Below are positions 61,443 to 64,000 of a stretch of DNA of 64,000 bases, one piece after another. The notes beneath the pieces are model-generated. The model searched no databases and was not told the DNA's origin. It saw nothing but the letters and a program-made list of their open reading frames with translations. Origin of the DNA: Tropicimonas sediminicola (GTDB lineage: Bacteria > Pseudomonadota > Alphaproteobacteria > Rhodobacterales > Rhodobacteraceae); the NCBI RefSeq assembly GCF_900188335.1, contig NZ_FZOY01000001.1, forward strand, positions 124,001 to 188,000, in the 5' to 3' direction. The position numbers and the translations under genes were made by a program. Every line of letters starts with the position of its first letter. Within the stretch, counting starts at the first letter, position 1.

Positions 61443-62126
61443 CTATGACACCGCGGCGCCGATGGGCAGGCCACGAAGCTCGGCGCTGCTCATGACATGG
61501 CAATAGATCATGTTGATCACCCGCAGCTCGTGCTCGTGCAGCTCCATGGTGGCCGCCGCGCAGCAATCCTCGATCACCAGCACCTCGAAGCTCTCGTCGG
61601 CGAGGCTGCGGACGGTGGAGGACACGCATTGATCGGTGAAGATGCCGGCGCAGATCACCCGTTCGATGCCCATGTTGTGCAGGATCATCCGCAGGTTGGT
61701 GCCGGTCAGCGCGGAATCGGTCGTCTTGGTGACGACGATCTCGTCGCCCTGCGGCCCGACCTGTTCGACGATCTGGCTGTCCTCGCGATCCTTGGGCAGC
61801 AGCAGGTAGTTGAACCCCGGTTTCTTCTGCGAGAGCGACCGGTCCCGGCCGTCTTCCCGCAGGCAGGCGATCCGGGCATGCATCACCTCGATCCCCTCGC
61901 CGCGGGCCCAATCCTGAAGCGCGCGGGTGTTCGGAATGACCGTCTGGTTCATGCGCTCGAGAAATGGTGCCCAGCGAGCGGCCTCCTCGGGATCTTCCGG
62001 AGGCTCCAGGTAGGTGTTCTGGATGTCGATGACCAGCAACGCGGTCTTCGCCGCGTCGATCGCGATGTCCTCGGGCTCCTCTGCCCCTGCGTAGTAGAAG
62101 GAGCGCCAGTCGGTCTTCCAGCCCAT
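61443..62126 (-). CDS. Cysteine hydrolase, isochorismatase family
   Basis: A 227-residue cysteine hydrolase. The catalytic triad is present: Asp34 (VIDIQNTY), Lys134 (VTKTTDSAL) and Cys167 (FTDQCVSS). The family hydrolyses amides or vinyl ethers such as N-carbamoyl compounds, nicotinamide, ureidoacrylate or isochorismate. Co-transcription with an SDR and an ABC permease suggests catabolism of an imported amide or carbamoyl compound; the substrate is not evident. Three bases separate it from the SDR stop. Confidence 0.88.
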   Translation of the reverse strand: MGWKTDWRSFYYAGAEEPEDIAIDAAKTALLVIDIQNTYLEPPEDPEEAARWAPFLERMNQTVIPNTRALQDWARGEGIEVMHARIACLREDGRDRSLSQKKPGFNYLLLPKDREDSQIVEQVGPQGDEIVVTKTTDSALTGTNLRMILHNMGIERVICAGIFTDQCVSSTVRSLADESFEVLVIEDCCAAATMELHEHELRVINMIYCHVMSSAELRGLPIGAAVS

Positions 62127-62128
62127 GA

Positions 62129-62908
62129 TCAGATCTCCGCGATCGCTTCGAGGCTCTCGGGCAGGATCTGCCCGCCATCGACGACGATCTGCTGGCCGGT
62201 GATGTAGGCGGCCTCGTCGGAGGCGAAGAAGAGCGCGGCATTGCCGATATCCTCGACCGCGCCGAGGCGCTTCAGCGGGATCGACGCTGACATGGTGGCA
62301 AGGTAGTCCTCGCCCAGGTCCTGCAGCCCCTCGGTATAGATATTGCCCGGCATGACGGCGTTGATCGTCGTGTTGTAACGCGACAGTTCCATCGCCGCCG
62401 TCTTGAGAAAACCGAGCTGGCCGGCCTTCGAGGCGCCGTAATGCGACCAGCCGGGAAAGCCCGTCACCGGCCCGGTGATCGACGAGGTCACGATCACGCG
62501 CCCCTTGCCGGCGGCTTCGAACTCGGGGATGCAGGCCTTGACGCAGAGGAAGGTCGACTTGAGGTTCGTCGCCATGACGCCGTCCCAGTCCTCGGGCGAC
62601 ATCTCGACCATCTTCATCTGCGGAAAGATCCCGGCATTGGCGCAGAGGATATCCACCGCGCCGAACGCTTCCTTCGTCGCCGCCACGAGGCCCTGCACAT
62701 CGTCCCAGTCGGCCACGTCGCAGAGATGATAGGCGGCGGAGCCGCCGGCAGCCTCGATCTCGGCCACGGCGGCCTTCGCGGCGTCCTCGCCGCGCGCGGC
62801 GATCATGACCTTGGCCCCTTGGGCGGCGAACACCCTGGCGATGCCCTTGCCAATGCCCTTGGAGCCACCCGTGACGATCACGGCCTTTCCGGCGATGGAG
62901 GTGAGCAT
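62129..62908 (-). CDS. SDR-family oxidoreductase
   Basis: A 259-residue classical short-chain dehydrogenase. TGGSKGIG at residues 13-20, NAG near residue 91, catalytic Ser in TSSITG and YGASK are present; the C-terminus ends QQIVVDGGQILPES. The acidic or basic residue after the second strand (AARGED) suggests possible NADP preference, not certain. It is in one tight block with the cysteine hydrolase and ABC permeases, so it likely oxidises or reduces the transported compound. Confidence 0.9.
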   Translation of the reverse strand: MLTSIAGKAVIVTGGSKGIGKGIARVFAAQGAKVMIAARGEDAAKAAVAEIEAAGGSAAYHLCDVADWDDVQGLVAATKEAFGAVDILCANAGIFPQMKMVEMSPEDWDGVMATNLKSTFLCVKACIPEFEAAGKGRVIVTSSITGPVTGFPGWSHYGASKAGQLGFLKTAAMELSRYNTTINAVMPGNIYTEGLQDLGEDYLATMSASIPLKRLGAVEDIGNAALFFASDEAAYITGQQIVVDGGQILPESLEAIAEI

Positions 62909-62933
62909 GATGAATCCTTTCCGATGGGGAGTG

Positions 62934-63734
62934 TCAGGTGGCCGGGCGGAGTTTCCGGATCGCCCAGGCCAGCAGCAGTGCGAGGATCACGAGGATCGCC
63001 GAGGTCGCGACGGTGAGCGTTCCGACCGTCGGCACCAACGGCGAGTAGCCGGAGACCATCTTGGCGAAGAGCCATTCGGGCAGCGTGCTGTCGGCGCCGG
63101 TGGAGAAGAGCGAGAGCGGGAAATTGCCCCAGCTCAGCAGGAAGGCGAAGAGCCCTGCGGAGGTCACGCCCGGCATTAAGAGCGGGATGGTCACCTCGCG
63201 CAGCGTCTGCCACTGGTTGGCGCCCATGTCCCGCGCGGCCTCTTCCAGCGCGGCATCGAAGGAGAAGGCGCGGATCGAGACCACGAGCGTCGCGATGGGC
63301 GCGATCCAGACCAGGTGCGCCACGATTGCCGTCTTCCAGCTCGGGATGATGCCGAGCGCGTTGAACCACATCAGGAGCGCCAGCCCGAGAACCGTCTGCG
63401 GGAAGAAGATCGGCAGCAGAATCAGCTTCTGGTACGTCTTGCGAAAGCGCCAGTTGTAGCGGGCAAAGGCGAGCGCGCCGAAGAAGCCGATGATCATCGA
63501 CAGGATCGTGACGACGCCCGCCACCTTGAGCGACACGACCAGCAGGTCGCGCACGGTGTCGGAGGTCAGGGCCTCTTCGTACCAGCCGTAGGCGTATTTC
63601 CGGATCGGGAAGGAGAGGTAGCGCGCCTTGGAGATCGAGGCGAGCCCGACCGAGACCAGCGGCAGGTAAAGAAAGCCAAGGATCAGCAGGCCGTATAGCA
63701 CGAGCAGGAAGGTGGCGAAGCGGGAGGTCTTCAT
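62934..63734 (-). CDS. ABC transporter permease (PotC-like)
   Basis: A 266-residue permease of the spermidine/putrescine PotC type with six hydrophobic segments. The cytoplasmic EAA loop reads EEAARDMGANQWQTLREVTIPLLMPG near residue 160. It pairs with the upstream PotB-like protein and overlaps it by four bases. The ATP-binding and substrate-binding subunits must lie beyond the window. Confidence 0.92.
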   Translation of the reverse strand: MKTSRFATFLLVLYGLLILGFLYLPLVSVGLASISKARYLSFPIRKYAYGWYEEALTSDTVRDLLVVSLKVAGVVTILSMIIGFFGALAFARYNWRFRKTYQKLILLPIFFPQTVLGLALLMWFNALGIIPSWKTAIVAHLVWIAPIATLVVSIRAFSFDAALEEAARDMGANQWQTLREVTIPLLMPGVTSAGLFAFLLSWGNFPLSLFSTGADSTLPEWLFAKMVSGYSPLVPTVGTLTVATSAILVILALLLAWAIRKLRPAT

Positions 63735-64000
63735 GATTTTCCGCCCATCATCTTGTCGAGATCGGCCTTGGAAATCGCCCAGATGGCGACGGTTCCGATG
63801 ATGGCGATCAGCACCATTGCCAGCGCCGCGCCAAGCGGCCAGTTCTGGCCATAGGTAAAGGCCGTCTGCACCTCGTCGGCGATGGTGATGATCGCACGCC
63901 CGCCGAGCAGCTTGGATTCGGCCATGGCGCCCGCCGCCAGCACGAAGGTCAGGAGCGAGCCGACCATGATCCCCGGCATCGCCAGCGGGAGGTCGATCTC
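63731..64000 (-). CDS. ABC transporter permease (PotB-like), 5' part missing
   Basis: The C-terminal 89 residues of a permease; the frame is open to the window edge, and the N-terminal part lies beyond base 64000. The visible part has two or three hydrophobic segments after PLAMPGIMVGSL, which follows the EAA loop in this family. The first ATG inside the window is internal. It overlaps the PotC-like start by four bases, so the two are translationally coupled. Confidence 0.88.
   Translation of the reverse strand, partial: EIDLPLAMPGIMVGSLLTFVLAAGAMAESKLLGGRAIITIADEVQTAFTYGQNWPLGAALAMVLIAIIGTVAIWAISKADLDKMMGGKS

Overview
The window is GC-rich, almost fully coding bacterial chromosome. The gene set fits a marine or soil alphaproteobacterium of the Rhodobacteraceae (Rhodobacter/Roseobacter group): adjacent polyhydroxyalkanoate genes phaB and phaA, a polyol ABC operon of the Rhodobacter smo/mtlK type, a Gln/Gly-rich TIGR02302 protein beside lysA and truA, a YcjX/YcjF pair, monomeric isocitrate dehydrogenase, a fused DctQM TRAP permease and ATTC-N8-GAAT operators of the SqrR type. 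The species cannot be named from sequence alone. No phage, insertion sequence or CRISPR array is visible.

Layout. 1-7.2 kb: phaB (cut by the window edge), phaA, an EAL protein, tag, a rhodanese, a STAS-like protein, a TlpA thioredoxin, argH and a small lipoprotein. 7.2-21.3 kb: housekeeping genes (DUF374 acyltransferase, lysA, TIGR02302 protein, truA, YcjX/YcjF, DUF2189, ileS, a globin, trxC, tRNA-Ala). 21.4-26.6 kb: a Tat-exported multicopper oxidase, monomeric icd and an orphan glycosyltransferase-like gene. 26.6-33.2 kb: a compact sulfide-oxidation operon (DUF2892, two YeeE/YedE half transporters, persulfide dioxygenase, a DUF442-SQR fusion, SulP) behind a Crp/Fnr regulator. 33.6-35.5 kb: an aberrant EF-G paralogue. 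35.6-44.0 kb: mannitol/sorbitol operon with a SorC regulator and HAD phosphatase. 44.1-47.9 kb: a cation/proton antiporter and a Bcr/CflA-type efflux pump. 47.9-52.8 kb: a membrane reductase, dicluster ferredoxin and Tat flavoprotein, with a membrane-anchored AraC regulator. 52.9-61.4 kb: a TRAP transporter with GH88 and DUF2264 (GH154-like) enzymes and a LacI regulator, most likely for glucuronate-containing oligosaccharides. 61.4-64 kb: the end of an ABC transporter operon with an SDR and a cysteine hydrolase.

Regulatory signals stand out. Three promoters in front of sulfur or thiol genes (rhodanese at 3.7 kb, trxC at 20.7 kb, the sulfide operon at 32.5 kb) carry the same inverted repeat inside or on the core promoter, suggesting one sulfide-responsive regulon. 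The polyol and uronate loci each have paired operator-like repeats, and both solute-binding protein genes are followed by a stable stem-loop before the permease gene. The least familiar system is the flavoprotein-ferredoxin-transmembrane reductase module at 47.9-51.4 kb, whose substrate cannot be told from sequence.
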